A stretch of 64,000 bases of DNA from Pelodera strongyloides. Taxonomy: Eukaryota > Nematoda > Chromadorea > Rhabditida > Rhabditidae. The stretch is from positions 25,270-89,269 of the forward strand of contig JAANDG010000591.1 of the NCBI GenBank assembly GCA_036852015.1. The letters run 5' to 3'. Below the pieces are notes generated by a model. The model saw only the letters and a list, made by a program, of their open reading frames with translations, did no database searches and was not told the DNA's origin. A program made the translations under genes and the position numbers. Positions 1 through 11,900 of this stretch are shown here, piece by piece (position 1 is the first letter of the stretch; every line of letters starts with the position of its first letter).

Positions 1-1485
1 CGAACCCTCGACGTTTTGCTTCAGAGCCAAGCCTCTGCCTGCTGCGTAACACCTTGGGCGAAAACAGTGAAGCAAGCGGCTGAAGACCGATTCATCCGGC
101 TGGTTTTCAATGTACATCTCTCTCTCCCTATTGTCGTGTAAAAGCCATTCTCGGAAAACTTGTTTCACCATCACCACACTATTGTGGACTTTTGTTGGAA
201 ACACTTTTATTGAAGATATTTCTACAAGTTGACAAAGTCATAAATACAGACACCAGGAGTACCAAATAAATATGGAGTGAAACGGTGTAATTTACAGTGA
301 TTTTTACAATATTAGATCTTGGGGAAACAGGACACGTAATGAAGATATTACACATAGGTTAAGCACTATTACGACAGTGGTGATGCAAATAAATACAGCG
401 GATATTGTCCACGGGGTTATACAGGAAGATACAATGACATGAGAGTAACGTTAGTTTCACGTCTTTACACATGAGGAGCGCGTTACGCGGAGATTTGAAT
501 ATGGTTATGTATGGGGGTTAGGCCCCCCTCCCATACCTATTGTGGGACCGGGACCAAGTCGTTTGTGAATGGATTAGTGACCTTTGGAAATTAGAATATT
601 ATGAATGGACGATGGGTATAGCATTTGGTTGTAAACGGTATATTTGACAACTACTTTCACATGTAAGTAAAAAGTGGAACACAATTTGCATATAATACAT
701 GGGAATGCAATTGTCTAGCATACTTTTCACAAACCACGTGTCATACCGCTTTAAGCTTAAGCACTGTCCTTCTTTTGGTGCATCTCCGGTAGCTTGGAGT
801 GATCCTGTTTCTCGTGAATGCTCAACTGATCGTATGCGGGAGGAGGCACACCAGATGGTTCTCCGAAGTCATCATGAGAAATTGGGACCTGAAACGAGGG
901 AACACTACATTGAAAAAGGAGTAACCATTTGGCGACGGTTGCCTGTTTTTTTTTTTTCGTGGGCAAGCCCATTTGGTGACCACTGATTTTGTCCTGACCA
1001 AGTTTCCTCGAAAACCCTCGTGAACTGGTCACCACTTGGTCACAAACCAAACACCAAGCGAGTTTTTGGTTGAAAACCATTTGGTGACCGGCCAACGACG
1101 GTTTTTCTGTGCTTTCGGCAATTATTTCGTTTTCCTATGTACTTTACAATTTTGATTTTTCAAATATTTCAAATATTTATACACGCCTTCGATGACTTGG
1201 TGTTTGCCAGTGCTGGGCGGCGGACACAGCTTATCGTCGTGGGTTTGCAAAAGATACTTATAATTGGGGCTCCTGTTGCGTGCGCCACAAGAGCGCCATT
1301 CCCTCCGCGCACCCTTTTGCGCCACAGGACGTATTCCCTGCGCTCAAAAAGTGCGCCGTGTTTTCGCTGCGCACCCTTTTCTACCTGGGCGCGCGCCGAT
1401 TTCATCGGTGCTTCTATCGGTGGTTCCCCATCTGTCGGTTGTTTCTTCTGCGTAGGAGCGTTACTCTTTACCCATAATATAACTG
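1..1485. other. intergenic, repeat remnants, no gene seen
   Basis: No exon series with family resemblance could be built here. About 1260-1440 is GC-rich and repetitive. Positions 940-1133 carry a dispersed repeat that recurs at 6200-6387. The open frames are short, overlap on both strands and lack splice-site context, so they are not called. The right edge is the 3' end of the TMEM59-like gene. Confidence 0.6.
940..1133. repeat. dispersed repeat copy 1 (GGTGACC family)
   Basis: This stretch, with motifs such as cccatttggtgacc and aaccatttggtgac, is recognisably the same as 6200-6387. That includes the shared right part ending near tttcggcaattatttcgtttt versus tttcggcaattagttcgtttt. The internal CATTTGGTGA and TCACC motifs face each other, so it is probably a decayed foldback element. 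Confidence 0.6.
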
Positions 1486-4400
1486 TTAAATACAAAAACC
1501 CTGCCCGACCTTCTTCATGAGTGGAGGGGCCGAAGATGAAGTCGGAGATGCAGCGATCACGGTAGCATTCTGAAATAATGTAAATTACAGTATTTCGGAA
1601 GACGTCCAGCAATTTGTCACCTGGAACTGTCGCCTAATGCTCCGCTCAGGACCTCTGCAGAACAAGTCATAGGCTTTGAAACCCTGCACTGAACCAATCC
1701 TGTCTTGCCTACACTAGGAGAGTTACTGAGGGTGACACCGTAAAACAACTCGAAACATCCATAAACACTTAGTGAAAAATTTGTCATTACCAATCCGTCC
1801 CAATATTCGAGACCGTTTACCTTTTTTTATTTTACAAAGATACAGTATTTCACTCACCCTCAGCTGGAGGTATCTATCACGTCGGAGACGCGCGACGCGC
1901 ATGAGGAGGACGAGAGAGAGGAGAACAGCCAACACAGCCAGGAAGAGGAAGGAGACCTGAAAGGAAAGGGGCGGAGTCACGATTACAGTATTTTTAACAG
2001 TAATCGTAAAATCTTTTTTTCCAGGTCCTATCGTCCTATGCAGCTTACAGTACACGGTATGCAGGTGTGTCTCTATAGATGTTCATAGTTCATATTCATA
2101 TTCATTGAACAGATGGGCGGATGTACTTGTAAATTTCACCCCCATTTTGAAGCTGCTTTTTCTGAACAAACAGCTGCGTTGGTATATTTTCTGCGCTTAT
2201 TAGCACTCTATAAGAGTACAATTTTTTGAAAGGGAAAGAATGTAAATTTCATCCTCATTATGAAACTGCTTTTTCTAAACAAACAGATGTGTTGGCATAT
2301 TTTCTGTGCTTATTAGCACTCCATAAGAGTACAATTTTTTGAAAGGGAAAGAAACCCGCATTACATTTTTCTACAGCTGTCCTGCTACAGTTTTTTTTTA
2401 TCAGCGGCTTGGCTGTATGCTATATTCACCACTCAATTCAATTCTCCAGGGGGAAATTCTCCGTCAGTTTCCGTGCGTCTCTCACATTAGAATGCTATTT
2501 CCTGTCCCCAACAGGGAATGTTTCGCCGAGGGAATCGGAGTGGTGAATATGGCCTCATAGATACATTTCACTTTCAATCTCCCCAGAGCACAACATACCT
2601 GATAGAATAGAGGATGACGACGGCCTTCTTCTCTCCATTCGGTCAGAAGGCTGTTTTCTGAAAAGATGAATTTAAGTTGTGTTAGTTACTGAAAGTTGGA
2701 AACCCAAAAATCGTAACGCGAAGTTTGAGCAGTAGCGGCGCTAAAAGAGTTGCGGAAAGTGCGCGGCGCGCGTGATAGATGTACCTACCGACCAACCGAC
2801 CCAACGCACGACAGTAAACACGTGCGTCATTTCTTCGCCGCACGACAGTAAACACGTGCGCCATTTCTTTGCCGCACGACAGTAAACACGTGCGCCATTA
2901 CTTCGCCGCACTCCCTTAAAATAGTTTAGAAGTTATTCTGACCTCTAAATGCGGGGATTTCTCCTTCGACGTTTAGTGGACGAACGACGACAATGGGACG
3001 GCCTTCCGAGTTGGTATTGCCCACAAATGGACCTAAAAATAATGAGAATAATTAATAAGCTGCAAGGTGGTGTAGTGGTTAGCTCTTTAATGCAAAGTTC
3101 GCGTGTTCGATTCCCATTTATTGCAGACATACAGCTGATGCGATTGACATCACGGGTTTTCAATCAAAAAATAACCCCACCTTTCAGCGCCAGGAGTTCA
3201 TGTCCGGATGGTCGTTGCGAGTGTACAAGTCCTCCTTTCGCTTCTTTCGATTCGCTTTCATCTGAATCCTGACTCATCTCTTTTTGAACACGCTCCACGA
3301 ATTGACGACGGACTTCGGAGAAGAACTTCTGCATACGGTCATGCATTCTGGAAAGGTACATATATGGAATCTGGTCCCTCGTCAGTATACGTGCGTTGTG
3401 AAGCGCCGTGTCTTAGGGTTCCTGTTGGTTGACATTTGACATTAGTTGTCCATTATTCACTGCATGCTCTTTCTTTGTTTATTTATTTATGGTCTTCCAA
3501 TAAACCATATTATTATTATTGAATGACGGAGAGATAGAGTGAGAGGAGTTAGAATAATACAGAAGAAAGAGAATTAAGAGAGAGAGAGAGAGAGAGAGAG
3601 AGGAGGGAAGCAAAAGAGATTTAGAGAGAGGAGAGAAAGAGAGACGCTGGAGAGAAAGAGACGGGAGAGAGAAACACGCACACACACACTTACTCCAATC
3701 ATACAGTCAAAATACTTCTGGATTACTTGGTGTGTCTTATTATTGATGAACAGAAGTAACTCTGGTCCAATACCTCTAATGAGCAATTAGGAAAGTAATT
3801 ACCATACCTCTGCATTTCATCCCACGGATTGGACGAGTCATCGGCATCGGTGAGCGAAGGCAAGTTTCCGAGACGTGGAGAGTCACGGAGACCGAGAGCG
3901 GTGAAGATATCACCACTTCCAGCCGGGATCATCTGAATAAAATAATTTTGAATAAGCATACTCTTTTAGCAGAATCATTAAGCTTACTTGGGGTGTCCGG
4001 GCACAGTGTCAAGCGCCTTGCTCACGCCACCGGTCTTGAATCCCGTCACCCCCACCAAACATTTGTAAGGTAGTTGTAAGATAGTTAAGCATGGGAAATG
4101 CTAATCTCGCAGTCTAATCCTCTTTCTCTCTTGCCCGCGCTTTTACCAGCCTGGAGTTACGCTTACGCTTGTGCTTGTACCATGTGACCACCCGCCGTAT
4201 AAACGACTTGACTACTCGGACATTATTATTACATTATATTACATTCCATATGTATTACACATTGAAAAGTTGGTAGCTGGGGGTAAAACTGGCGGAGATA
4301 AATCGGATTCCCGAGAAAAATGGAATCCGGGATATAACCAGGTACTATTTAGCTTTTTGGCGGTGATATGCACTACCGAAGAGAAAATTGTGTTGTGAAA

Positions 4401-6037
4401 TGTGTTTCAATATTTCTTACACATACGGTGAAGATTTCTTATACATACGGTAATCATTTGCAAATTTCTTGCACTCTTTCAACAACATCATAACTAACAT
4501 GCATTATACAATGAGAAACGATGTGTGACAATTTCGTAATTTATAATTCGATTAGGGTTTATTTATGTTATATCGAATTAGCTAAGTAGTATAATAATAT
4601 ACTATATACCTTCTCAATGTCCTCAATCGATCCAGATTCATCTGGAGAATCTCCGTGGATGATACGCACTTTGGGTTCGTCATTGCCGTTCATATTGACC
4701 GACATCTGAAATGACACGAAGTTATGAGTTACACGGGCAGGTGGCGCAGCGCCTAAGTCGCTGTCTCAAGAGCAGCGCAAGCACTGCGGTTCGTCGGTTC
4801 GACTCCTACCCCGGGCAGAACAAGCCTTCTCATTAGAGTAAATTGTAGCAATTTCGGTTGCGGAGGAAAAATGTGCTCAATCGCTATCCCGTTTCAGGCG
4901 CGGGACCCGCGCAGAGTTCAGTTCTCTTGCGAAAACGGGTCTAACCTTAACCTTAACCTTTTATAAGTTACGACACGATATCATTGGGATACCTTGGGAT
5001 ACATTAAAGGGCCAGTCCAGTTTTCTTTTGCACAAAGATGCAAAAATACAAATATCACTGTGCAAACCGCTTCCACAATACACAAAACTATGAGTTATCC
5101 CCAACTCCCAACCGCTCGACGAGCTACCGTAACGGCGTGAGACTTAGCTTCAACTTTGTCCAATTTGAAATATTCAATAGTATTTTAAAGCTAATATGAA
5201 GTCACAATGAGTGTGATTCGTAACTGCCTTCCCACGTATTATATGCAAATTTCCTGACGGAAGAGAAACTTACAAAGACCGTATTGGTCATGGGGAGGCT
5301 GCATGCAAAGTGACATGGTTCCGTTTCCTCAGTGGTCTTATTCTCGAACATTTCAGCACATCTGTTGTGGCAAGAAATGAACGCGAAGTAGCCATCACTG
5401 ATCGAACCACGCAGTCCGCAACCGGATTCGCAAACGGAGAGCTGAAATGTTATAATCTTTTATTTTAGTCAGAATTGCATTTTCACGTTTCATAGTTATT
5501 CATTGTGGTATTGCCTTGACATGTGCGACATTTTATATTCGTGATAAATGTTATGTTATGTTATGTTATGTAATATAAGGGCACCATGGCACAGTGGTGT
5601 AAGGCCCAGTCTCGGAGAAGGGCCACAGGGAGGGGATCGTCGGTTCGACTCCTACCCGAGCAATGCACTGCGAGAAAATTTCGCTCTCCGGCCAGGAACC
5701 GAACTAATTGGAAACCAAAAACAAAAACCTAGAGCGAGCTACCGTAGGGAAGGCCTGGCACCGGGATCCAAGTAATAGTTCACTTTTTAAGAAGTATTAG
5801 TAAGAAGTATTACATAAAATCGCGTGGAAAACGGCGGCACGTTGTTTTGCAATGGCGTGTAATCTGTCTGCCGAATGCACGCCACTGTTACGCGGCACGC
5901 GCGCCAGAGTTAGAATCTCTTACCTCGGCTTCGTTGTCGCTGTATTTCTTGCCGCATGATTTCTTACAGTAGTCCTTGTCGTCAGCGAATGCAAATGTGA
6001 CGATCGATAGTAGGAGAATTAGGTCTAAAGCCCTCAT
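1486..6037 (-). CDS. TMEM59: TMEM59-family single-pass membrane protein, 9 exons
   Basis: Nine exons on the minus strand: 6037-5924, 5441-5274, 4705-4610, 3932-3808, 3347-3181, 3032-2943, 2657-2599, 1956-1858, 1569-1486. All joins are in frame and give about 333 residues (human TMEM59 is 323). Residues 1-18 are a signal peptide (LILLLSIVTFAFA). The lumenal part has four spaced CxxxC pairs (CKKSC, CESGC, CHNRC, CHFAC), the arrangement I know from TMEM59. Near the C-terminus comes one hydrophobic segment (FLFLAVLAVLLSLVLL) followed by basic RVARLRRDR and a short Ser-rich tail. Known family members sit in Golgi and endolysosomal membranes and affect glycoprotein traffic and autophagy. The AG of an acceptor-like tttcag directly abuts the ATG. 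The last exon (ends KKVGQGFCI) is the least certain. Introns hold repeats and tRNA-like sequence. Confidence 0.85.
1614..1690. repeat. dispersed repeat, copy 1 of 3
   Basis: The motif block ctggaactgtcgcc..cctctgcagaacaagtcataggctttgaa recurs in altered form at 63768-63865 (ctggaactagtcgtcc..aacaagtcagaagctttgaa). A weaker copy lies at 42010-42085 (cctctgcggagcaagtcagaggc). Function unknown; it resembles the end of an old transposon. Confidence 0.45.
2129..2352. repeat. 112-bp tandem duplication
   Basis: Two adjacent copies (2129-2240 and 2241-2352) begin tgtaaatttca and end ttgaaagggaaagaa, with scattered substitutions. They lie in the TMEM59 intron between exons 7 and 8. Confidence 0.8.
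2415..2562. repeat. foldback element with ATATTCACCACTC ends, copy 1
   Basis: The left end atattcaccactcaattc is mirrored by ggagtggtgaatat at the right end. A related copy lies at 23305-23425 (ccatattcaccattcaattc). It lies inside a TMEM59 intron. Confidence 0.6.
2804..2910. repeat. 34-bp tandem repeat, 3 copies, each with CACGTG
   Basis: Three units of period 34 (cacgacagtaaacacgtgcg then ccatttcttcgc) start at about 2807, 2841 and 2875. Each unit carries an E-box palindrome CACGTG. They lie in the TMEM59 intron between exons 6 and 7. Confidence 0.8.
3057..3130 (+). repeat. tRNA-like sequence inside TMEM59 intron 5
   Basis: The stretch has an A-box-like TGGTGTAGTGGTTAGC and a B-box-like GTGTTCGATTCCC at tRNA spacing. 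The acceptor and T stems pair poorly, so a functional tRNA is unlikely. A tRNA-derived SINE head or pseudo-tRNA fits better. Confidence 0.5.
3574..3625. repeat. (GA)n-rich microsatellite
   Basis: A run of agagag followed by purine-rich sequence lies in the TMEM59 intron between exons 4 and 5. Hydrophobic-looking open frames across it are low-complexity artefacts. Confidence 0.8.
4734..4975 (+). mobile_element. tRNA-Leu-like SINE
   Basis: The 5' part (about 4738-4825) folds like a tRNA anticodon arm, GCTGT-CTCAAGA-GCAGC, which would give anticodon CAA. It also has a B box GGTTCGACTCC. No acceptor stem can be formed. The element ends in a short tandem tail (ttaacc units, about 4943-4962). Composition and layout suit a tRNA-Leu-derived retroposon. 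It lies in a TMEM59 intron; a relative is at 5577-5775. Confidence 0.6.
5577..5775 (+). mobile_element. tRNA-related SINE, second copy of the family
   Basis: It contains an A-box-like TGGCACAGTGGTGTAAGGC and the same gatcgtcggttcgactcctaccc B-box region as the 4734-4975 element. It is preceded by a (TTATG)n microsatellite at about 5548-5573. Confidence 0.55.
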
Positions 6038-6199
6038 CTGAAAGGATAAATATAAAATAAGGTTTATTGAAAAATAAACAAAGTGTTTAGAAGAATAAAA
6101 GAAGAAAATACAGTGCGAAGTAATAAAGCCAAGTCGAGTCCCACACAGATTATACATCAGAAAATGGATGAAACCATGTGGTAACAGTTCACTGGTTTT

Positions 6200-6387
6200 T
6201 CCGTGCGCCTGCCCATTTGATGACCAACTCGTGACCAAGTTTCATCGAAAACCGTCATCAGTTGGTAACCAAATAGTGAAGAACGGGTCACGAACCAGTC
6301 ACAAGATGGTTTTTTCGGTAAAGACCATTTGGTGATGGGCCAACGATGATTTTTATGTGATTTCGGCAATTAGTTCGTTTTACTGTG
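6200..6387. repeat. dispersed repeat copy 2 (GGTGACC family)
   Basis: This is the partner of 940-1133. It shares cccatttgatgacc, gaccatttggtgatgggccaacga and the right-end tttcggcaattagttcgtttt. Confidence 0.6.
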
Positions 6388-8361
6388 ATAGATTCCTAGT
6401 ATAAAGGGTTCAAGTAATATCCTAGTTACTTATTATTATTATTATAGTATACGAATATGTTAGAATTAACAGCAGATAAAGAAGAAAGAAATACATCACC
6501 GAGTGAGGATTACTGCAAAAAGAATGATCAATTTTTGATTGTTATGCGATGAGCTTATCGTGCAACCTTGAATTTTCTCACATAAAAAGTAGAGAGATAT
6601 AATGGAAAGACGCTCAAAAAATGAGGTCAAAAAGCGATAATCTTATCGGTCATCTGTTTGCGTTTATATGTTCCTTTTATTTTTCATCCTCGGATGCACA
6701 CCTTTTGCTTTATTTAATAAATAAATAAGCATTCCGGTTCAAAAATATCATAATTCGGGAAAATATTGGTTTTGGGATAATTTTGCTCATTCGAATGAAT
6801 ACAGTGATTCAGCGATATGGTAATATATGATATCGTCAGGCGCGCCATTTACAATAAAAATTAATTAGTATAGTATCAATACAGTTGATGAATTAATAAT
6901 CGATGACATGATCATAGATTTATTGTATGAATATTATTATTATCCTCAAAAATCAAGATTCCACGAAACAACCAAATCAGGTTAACCCTCGGATTATCAC
7001 AACGGAACTACGATTATATCGAAATGAGCCAACTAGATTTTGAACGCAACTATGACAGTGTCATGTACCTTCGTACAATCAGGAACAACATAATATTAAA
7101 GCGGAATAACAGCTGGTTATGGTTTAGAAACGTATGTACGTCGTAGTCCCATGTAATGTGCTGCGCGGATTTTATTCTAATTGTATTAATTTGCGTGCAA
7201 CATATAATAGGAATGTTCGCCAACAAATGTTAAAAAAAACCGGGTTTCATACAGATTTAAATATTAATTCTAAAATAACATGCCTCTGTATATTTATTAC
7301 CTACACAAAAACTATGGAGAAAATATACACCACAAGAACAGCAAATAAAACCTCCGCTTTTAAACAACTTGCAAAATTCATTACGCAAATTTAATATGAC
7401 TCAATATAGCTTCTATGAAAAATTCCATTGCGTAAACTTATGAATGCCTAAGCAGAAGCGTAAATAAGCAGAATATGGTATTCTTTTTTTTAATGAAATC
7501 TTAAATGTACACAATAATTCATTACAGCAGGTCATGATACTGTAGTTAAAATAACAGCCCGGCGTTGACTAGACTAAAAAATCGCGCAGCCATTAGTCAT
7601 TAGCATACGTTACACGAGAATACGGCGTCCATCGTACGTATCAAAAACCGGCTGTTATACCGCTTTAGTATGCAAATGAGTAATCTTAAAATGAAGCAAC
7701 TGGGAACCGTCAGCATATACTGGGGCGGCCTTCCATCTGGGCGTGCGCAAATACGGACAGCAGGGATAGAGGGAGAGTGATCGATCTGGGGGAGACGTCA
7801 GAGATTCACAGAGAGGGAGAGAGACAACTACAGAGTGGAGACGACAGGGATTCACAGAGACGTAGAGAGACAACTACAAAATATATGTTCAGAAGCACAG
7901 AACATGTGTGAAAGTGAGAGAGCGCGAGAAGTGAGGGTTCCCTGCAAAAGCAAGCCCACCATGGGTAAAGTACAATATGCTGGGGAAGTAAACATCTAGT
8001 GTTAGTAACAAAATGTGATAACAAACAAGATTACCATAGTGTAACATCCATGTTTATCATAACCATGATTCATAAGGCAACCACCAACACAGAAATGGAG
8101 TCCAACACTGCGGAAACTTGGCAAGCGAGCCGCGTTAAAACCGCGTACAAAATGCATGCGGCATTGGATTATCTTGCAATTGTGATCGCCGATCTTACGC
8201 CGGAATGTTGCTGCTTACGCGCCACCCTTTGTCTTGACCGACATGTACAAGAAGGCTCGAAGATCAGTGGGTACTGGGTACTACCCACTGCTTACAAAAA
8301 CTGAGTGAGCACAAGAAAGTGAAAACCACGATTTCGCCCCGATTATTTTCAAAAAAACCCC

Positions 8362-8432
8362 GATTTCGCCCCGATCACGGCCCGATTTTTTGAGGGACTT
8401 GATCGGGACGAAATCGGGGTTTTTGGTTTCCC
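8362..8432. repeat. palindrome around a CCCGAT-rich centre
   Basis: aaaccccgatttcgccccgatc on the left is matched inverted by gatcgggacgaaatcggggttttt on the right. It is a likely foldback remnant and could form a stem of about 22 bp with small bulges. Confidence 0.7.
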
Positions 8433-8976
8433 ATGAATATTACTCAACCCTAAAAGTTACCTCATCCACTCACAAGCACAGCACAAGTATAAACAAGCAA
8501 GCTTTCAAAAAACCTTTACTAAATGTAAAAACATTATACCCGCAGATAATCGTATTAAATCTAAAACCTACAACTATCAGGCTGAGTATTAATATGTGTT
8601 TCTTGCAAAATAGAACCTAAAGCTTACTCCAAATTAAGAAATCACAAAAACTTATTAAATAACAAGACTATAACAATAACAAAAAAAACTGATGCAAACC
8701 ACATACACACAAGGTAAAAATATGAAAACATATACAACCTAGCAAAACCCAGAAACTACTACACTATTCGTGCTCGAAAGCTCTGCCATAAAAACAATCA
8801 ATATCTAGCCCCCTCTGTAAAAGGTGCCGTACTATACAAATCATAACTCAATAACTCTACATAATAATGATGCTAAGCTAATAACTAATAATCTACATAT
8901 AACTATAAACTTCTATATCCTCTCTAATCTAACTACCTAAGCCTAAGCCTACCTTACCCCTACAAACATAAACACC

Positions 8977-11900
8977 CTATCTCTTCCCTAACACCAACCT
9001 ATTCACTGTATCAATCGCCTGCCTGGGATCAGCTTTATTCAGTAAGAAATGGCCTTGAATCGCAGCTGGAGAAATATCAACGCCAAGCGAAGAAATATTA
9101 TTCACAAACTCGTCAGCCATCGCCGAATCCAGAGAAGAACCATAGAAACGGATCAACATCTGAAATTAATTAACAATAAAAAAACATAAAAAGTACCGGG
9201 TTATATCGATCGATTCCGCAGAAACAGTGCACCATGGCATAAACTCGTTGACGCTCTGACCGACGAAACCACCATCCGAATTAGCATATTGCATAAATTT
9301 AGACGGTGGTCTTGAGTTCCTAGCCATACCACCGTCGGGATTAGAATATTAGGTATGGTGAAAATCAGAAACGTATCATATACGATACAATTTTGGAAAC
9401 ACTACATATATTTGGATGGTGGTCTTGAGCTTTCCCCGACTAGTTTTATGCCCTGCGGTGCACCGGGGTCCAGTTCATTTCTGAAGCCGGAGACTGGCCT
9501 TTAAACTTCCCGGAGGCCAATTTTCTCGGATAGCCGAATATACACGAAAAGTCACATTTGGGTAAGCAGTCTTGTAAGGGAAAGTACACATAATTCTCGA
9601 AGCTACAATACCATTTGAAACTACACCCAACTATACTTCCTTACCGCGTGAAACATGCGGATTTTAGACCCTGGACCTCATTTACTCCCAAGAAAACATA
9701 AATACATGGGAAAACTTTTTGCATGCTAATTTATAATGTATTTTTTGCCTTCTCCAAACATTAGACCCTTTCGTAAATGTCCATCCCGAATGGGAACTTT
9801 GCATGTTTTCCTTTCGGAAACGGCATCCCGAAAGCAGGTATCAAGTAACCAAATAACCCCTCACCTTCCTAGCCATATCCGGCGTCGTGTTTCCAAAGTA
9901 TTTCTTCACATCCACTCTTCCCGGTCTGATTAAAGCTGGATCCAACCTCTCAATGTAATTCGTCGTCATAAAGAGAATTCTCTCCTCTGCACAACCAACT
10001 CCGTCGATTGCGTTCAAAAGACCAGAGAACGTCACTCTGAACAAAAAGACACTAAAGAGGTATAGCACATGGTTTTTTAAGCTAGTAGAATGTGTTATAT
10101 GCAAAGTATGCGTAACATTCATCACATAGTGGAGTAGCACTAGCACTGGCACTGCTGAAACGCACTGACGCAACCATCCCGTACGTTTCTACGGTGCAAC
10201 GCACTGGCGCAACCATCCCATACGTTTCTACGGTATTCTAAGGGCGCCTTCGAGGTGGACATTTTCCGGAAAAGGAAAGAAAAAAGTGGTTCGAGATGGA
10301 CACCAAGAAAAACAAACATGCAAAATAATTGTTGCAAGTGTATGCGTGGCAATTGCACTCTTTTCTGGTGGTCCATCTCGAACTAAAAGTTTTCTTTTTC
10401 TTTTCCGATTCCCGGAAAAAGTAGGAAAATTTCCATATCGAATGCGCCCTTAGGAAGCGAGCACAAATAGGTAGTTGAATAATACATTCTCCAATCTACA
10501 AATATACCTGGACATTCCCTGATATGCTGGATGCTGGTTCATTGGATCTTCACGATTTCCAAAGGCGGCATCGATATCTTCCAACAAAATCACACTATTT
10601 GGTGGAGGAGTGTTCAGCAAATGGTTCAATCTGAAACAAATTGAAATGCACCAATTCACCGGATACAACCGAACCACGCAGGCGTATATTGGTGCGTTGA
10701 AACACTCATGAACCACCTCCGGATTGGTTTTGACCAACTCAAATTCGAAATTTATATATTTGACCGAAACATGGTGTTTTATTAAACGGTCTATCCCTAA
10801 GCTAAAGAAACCACCTCCATTTACGCACGGCGGCACTAGTACTCACGTCAAACCCTCGTTTCTCGCATTTTCACCGTAACGCACCTCTTTTTTAATGAAG
10901 TTCAATAATGTATGCTCACACAGTAACTGAATCATAGCATAAAACACCCCACCAAATGCGGACGAACACCTCCCGATCCCTAATGCATTATTATGCGAAT
11001 TAGCTTAAACCACCTCCCCAAAATTTTGAGATGCGGACCTAATTTATTCCCTGACAAAACCAACAAACCTATCATCATCCAATAATCGATCACTCAATGA
11101 AAGAGTGCAGATCGAATATCCAAAGTGAGAGGCCAGACAGGAGAGAAAACTACTCTTGCCCGTACCTGGGGGACCATGCAGAAGGTATCCACGACGGTAG
11201 GGAATACCCCGCTCCACATACCTACAATCAGTCAATCATAGCCCAGCCAACTGAAGGCACTCACCCGCTTACGTTAAAGCGAAATACCGGCCGGTACTTG
11301 AAACGCACCTGCATTATTATGCAGCTTATGCAAAAACATAAATTAGAATAAGAAATCGAGTTAACTTCGGGTAAATTAGCATAAATACGTAAGGATTCAG
11401 TTGTCCCCAATGCGTTTCAAAAACCGGCAGGTACTTCGCTTTAAAGAAAGATACTCCCGATAATATTCTGCTGTGGTATCTCTTCTACGGTATATATGGT
11501 ATCTAGCTACGGTACCTATCAGGGCATACATAATACTTACTAGTGAAAAGCTCAGCAAATCTATTATGTTTCACTCGATAGATAACTGTACTCGATGGAT
11601 AAATTTGCAATAAGGCAATCAGAGTGCTTCAAAAAAAATTAAATTCCTTATTATACAATACACTAAGGAAAATTTTCTCACCAATCTGCCGAATTTGTGA
11701 ATTCGTGAAGATCACTAATCAATTCATCTGACGTGTTTCCATCGAGTATCACAGAATTCACGTCCCTTTTCCTTCTCGGAGGACCAAAACGACGCCAGTC
11801 GGGGCCCACCGCTTGGTATACGACAAGACCTGTTTCCACCTAAACTCACTTGATGAGCTGAGAATGAAAATGCACAAAATGGAACAAATTGCAAATTACA

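Larger units (their letters stand above)
6038..8976. other. intergenic between TMEM59 and BCS1, repeats only
   Basis: No gene found. Contents: a dispersed repeat at 6200-6387, AT-rich unique-looking DNA at 6400-7550, a foldback remnant around 7556-7672 (taacagcccgg..ggctgttataccgctttag), and an imperfect palindrome at 8325-8430. The 101-codon open frame at 7999-8304 has no splice context or recognisable domain. Confidence 0.6.

Noticed and set aside
1137..1520. Open frames of 127 and 147 codons on opposite strands
   Set aside because: They overlap each other in GC-rich repeat sequence where stops are rare; the only real exon in the area is 1486-1569 on the minus strand.
4738..4825. Functional tRNA-Leu(CAA) gene
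   Set aside because: The anticodon arm is good but no acceptor stem can be formed and the sequence continues into a SINE-like body with a tandem tail.
7999..8304. 101-codon open frame on the plus strand
   Set aside because: No domain, no acceptor or donor context, ordinary intergenic composition, ends in repeat sequence.
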